Source: Eudorina sp. 2006-703-Eu-15 (Eukaryota; Chlorophyta; Chlorophyceae; Chlamydomonadales; Volvocaceae). From it: a DNA stretch of 64,000 nt. The stretch covers positions 160,910 through 224,909 of the forward strand of contig BDSI01000165.1 in NCBI GenBank assembly GCA_003117195.1. The letters are read 5' to 3'. The translations under genes were made by a program, and so were the position numbers. Within the stretch, counting starts at the first letter, position 1; each line of letters opens with the position of its first letter. The notes under the pieces were generated by a model. It was given only the letters and a program-made list of their open reading frames with translations. It was not told the origin of the DNA and made no database searches. Below are positions 62,201 through 64,000 of this stretch, one piece after another.

Positions 62201-63913
62201 CTTCACTGAAGGAGGCTCTAGCATGTACAATGGTGAGTAATGTGCGGCAAGGATAAGGATTCTGTGGGCGACTGTCCTTGGTGTGGTTGAAGCTAACCAG
62301 TTCCTGCCCGAAGTCTGTTGCATGACGAGATGTGCCCTCCTTGCCTTGCTTTGCAATGCAGGCTCAGCAATGGCCGAGATGTCCCAGCGGACTAACGGGC
62401 TGGCTGAGTCGCTGAGGGGGATGCATTGCAATTTGCTGTTTGATGATGTCCAGCCCTTTGACAAGGGTATTCATAGCACGGGGATCCTCGCGCTACAAAT
62501 ATGTGACGTGGAGGCAAGGAACAGGGGCAAGTCGTACACGGTTGGCATTCTTGCTGTGATCCCTGGCCCACGGAAACCAGCTGTCCTCGCACCGTACCTG
62601 TCTCGTGCCATCGACGACATGATGTTGTACTTCCACAACGGTCTGGTCATCGAGCATACGTGGGTGGAGGTCAACGCTAGCGGGACTACTGAAGTGCGGT
62701 GCTCTTTCAAATTGCATCCCTTGCTATGGGGCGTGCTGGCGGATACACCGGCGCGTGTCTCACTGTGCGGTCACAGGGGCACAACTCGTATATCGGGTCG
62801 TGTCCTTACTGCATTTTCCAGGGCGTGTACCTCAACGGCGCCATGCGTTACTTCGGCTTTTGGGAACCTGTGATCCAGAGCCTAAGGTGCGTACAGGGCG
62901 GGGGGGGGGTCATTAGACAAGCACAAGGCGGTGATCATTTCTTGAATGTGGGATGGGTTCACGCGAGTGCACTGCAGAGGGTGGGGAGCAAGGAGCATCT
63001 GCATGCGTTTTTGTTCAGTGCCCTGCTCGTTTATTCTGGGTGCCCGACCCCAGGCTCAAAAATACATCGATGCGTGTCGGGGACGCGAGGCTCCGTCTGA
63101 CCGACCAAGAGCACAGGGCACGCGGGATCCGGGTCGAGACTGCCAATCTGGCGGTCTTCAAAGCGGGCAGTGACGCCGAGCGGAGGAAGGCGCAGCTCAC
63201 AGCCAAGCGGACCCAGGAATTCGAGGGCTGCCGGACCAAAAACCCGTTTGAGAGGGTGACATACCTTAACTTACAGGACATGTCCCTGTCCCGGTCGGCC
63301 ATTCCATCCTATATGGGTTGGTGCACAATTTCTTTGATCACATTGCGAGCAACCCACCAGCTGATGCTGGTGTTGACGTGTTGAGGTATTACCTGACAGC
63401 CGAACAGAAGCGTCTGATCAAGAGTCGGGCCAGGGACATAACAGTGACGGCGGACTTTGGGCGTGGCTACAGATGCGTCTTGGACTACAGGTGCGGCGGT
63501 GGTCATCATCATAGGGACGGGACGGAAATGATAGGTGGCGCCGCTGGCGGTTGGGGTTGTGTTTTTGCAAACCTGGCCACAGAGACATGGCACGGATGGC
63601 AACCCTTTCACCAAGCCCTGCCCTGGGTGTCCCCCAGGAACTCGTACCTTCTGGAGGACTGGCTGCATTTCAGTGAAACCTTTTCGGCCTACATCCTCAA
63701 GGGTGCACTGTCGCCGGAGCTGGAGGAGATGTGGGACTTGCTGTGCGTAGCCATCCACCATTACTTTCGTCCCGTCCACTTCACAAGTCGTGACAGCTTC
63801 CTAGCCGCCTCTAAGAGGGCGTCGGATGCACTCCGGAAGTATGCACGTCTTGCAGAACAGAGGGACTTCCCCGCCCGCATGTTCACAATCAACCTACACA
63901 TCTGTGTTTGTCG
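59230..63913 (+). CDS. Tnp2-type CACTA transposase, multi-exon, incomplete at right edge
   Basis: Exon 1 (59230-60241) begins MSKFQLCDND and has a zinc-finger-like CLRC...H..DC block and a Ser/Glu-rich repeat. Clear further exons are 60889-60960, 61028-61156 and 61351-61884 (all multiples of 3, phase-1 introns). The last of these holds CDCGCGQPY, LPPSIHLLRRV and KCPHCGASRFK, the typical Tnp2 N-terminal zinc region. Later exons: about 62081-62232, 62362-62886 (FDDVQPFDKG, AVIPGPRKPAVLAPYLSRAI, then SCPYCIFQGVYLNG) and 63054-63913 (ARGIRVETANLAVF, MFTINLHI). One-base frame breaks occur near 62778 and 63316, and the junction 62232/62362 does not keep phase. So this is either a decayed copy or a sequence with indel errors. 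The C-terminal part continues past the window. Confidence 0.8.
59790..59910 (+). repeat. 15-bp tandem repeat coding Ser-Ser-Gly-Glu
   Basis: Imperfect TCATCTGGGGAATCA units, about eight copies, within exon 1 of the transposase. They encode an acidic SSGES/SSGDS linker between the N-terminal zinc finger and the Tnp2 core. Confidence 0.88.
60149..60888 (+). repeat. Tandemly amplified exon-intron cassette, about 190 bp, 3-4 copies
   Basis: Copies of an exon (PLELQQPG.NADATMLGTPQL) plus its downstream intron follow one another. Exons are at 60341-60447, 60531-60638 and 60722-60816 (starts 190 and 191 bp apart), and the end of exon 1 (from about 60149) is the diverged fourth member. Each is bounded by CTTGCAG|AT and AGG|GTGAGT. 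Only the 108-nt middle copy keeps frame; the first lacks one base (107 nt) and the third lacks about 13 (95 nt). Confidence 0.85.
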
Positions 63914-64000
63914 GTAGGTGCCATGTGGGTGTGGGGGTGTGTGGGGGGGGTGGGGGTAGAGGATTGCCGGAATGTGATTGACCTCCGCGTGTAGGGCAAC

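Larger units (their letters stand above)
58740..64000 (+). mobile_element. CACTA (EnSpm-like) DNA transposon, 5' part
   Basis: The array stops mid-unit after GTGTGGGTA and new sequence begins CACTCGGGGAACGC, the CACT[A/G/C] terminus of this superfamily. A dense zone of short motifs follows, and then a Tnp2-type transposase gene on the same strand. The 3' terminus and target duplication (expected 3 bp, here GTA) lie outside the window. If the model is right, 129-bp units should resume after the right end. Confidence 0.85.

Overview
The window looks like nuclear DNA of a green alga, most likely a volvocine (Chlamydomonadales). The DNA is very GC-rich. Genes are split by many short introns that fit GTGAGT/GTAAGT...GCAG. 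Coding exons carry Gln, Ala, Pro and Met/Gly low complexity. The alpha subunit of mitochondrial ATP synthase is encoded here as a nine-exon gene, as expected for chlorophycean algae that moved atp1 to the nucleus. The species assignment is inference.

Layout. 0-2.4 kb: reverse transcriptase of a Penelope-like retroelement (+). 3.3-5.3 kb: four exons of a class II-type histone deacetylase (-), with a small inverted-repeat transposon in one intron; its 3' end is not found before the retroelement. 7.2-8.9 kb: a group 1 LEA-like stress protein gene (-) in which exons correspond to single 20-residue repeats. 10.4-13.0 kb: a SMYD-like SET-domain methyltransferase gene (-). 13.75-19.6 kb and 20.5-24.9 kb: a tandem pair of hnRNP U-like genes (+; SPRY plus P-loop kinase-like domain). 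The first has a long Q/P-rich and Met/Gly-rich tail; the second ends soon after the kinase domain. 26.4-29.7 kb: ATP1 (-). 29.7-38.5 kb: gene-poor DNA with a few short repeats.

38.55-58.74 kb is one huge tandem array of about 150 units of 129 bp. Every unit looks like a miniature intron-exon cassette: GTAAGT/GTAGGT donor, CTGAC branch-like motif, TTGCAG acceptor, 38-nt 'exon'. Parts of the array have a higher-order period of 8 units (1,034-1,036 bp). Two identical 399-bp inverted-repeat elements, of the same family as the one in the deacetylase intron, sit in the array with 10-bp target duplications. A matching empty site is still present at 46.56 kb. A run of 101 G and many one-base deletions after about 52 kb suggest poorly resolved assembly there.

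At 58,740 the array is interrupted by the 5' end of a CACTA (EnSpm-like) DNA transposon. It begins with a CACTC terminus, is followed by dense CTTTGG/CCAAAG subterminal motifs, and carries a multi-exon Tnp2-type transposase running off the right edge. Inside that gene an exon-intron cassette of about 190 bp is itself tandemly repeated. The recurring theme is amplification or disruption at splice junctions: LEA repeat exons, the transposase exon cassette, the 129-bp array, and elements inserted at splice sites.
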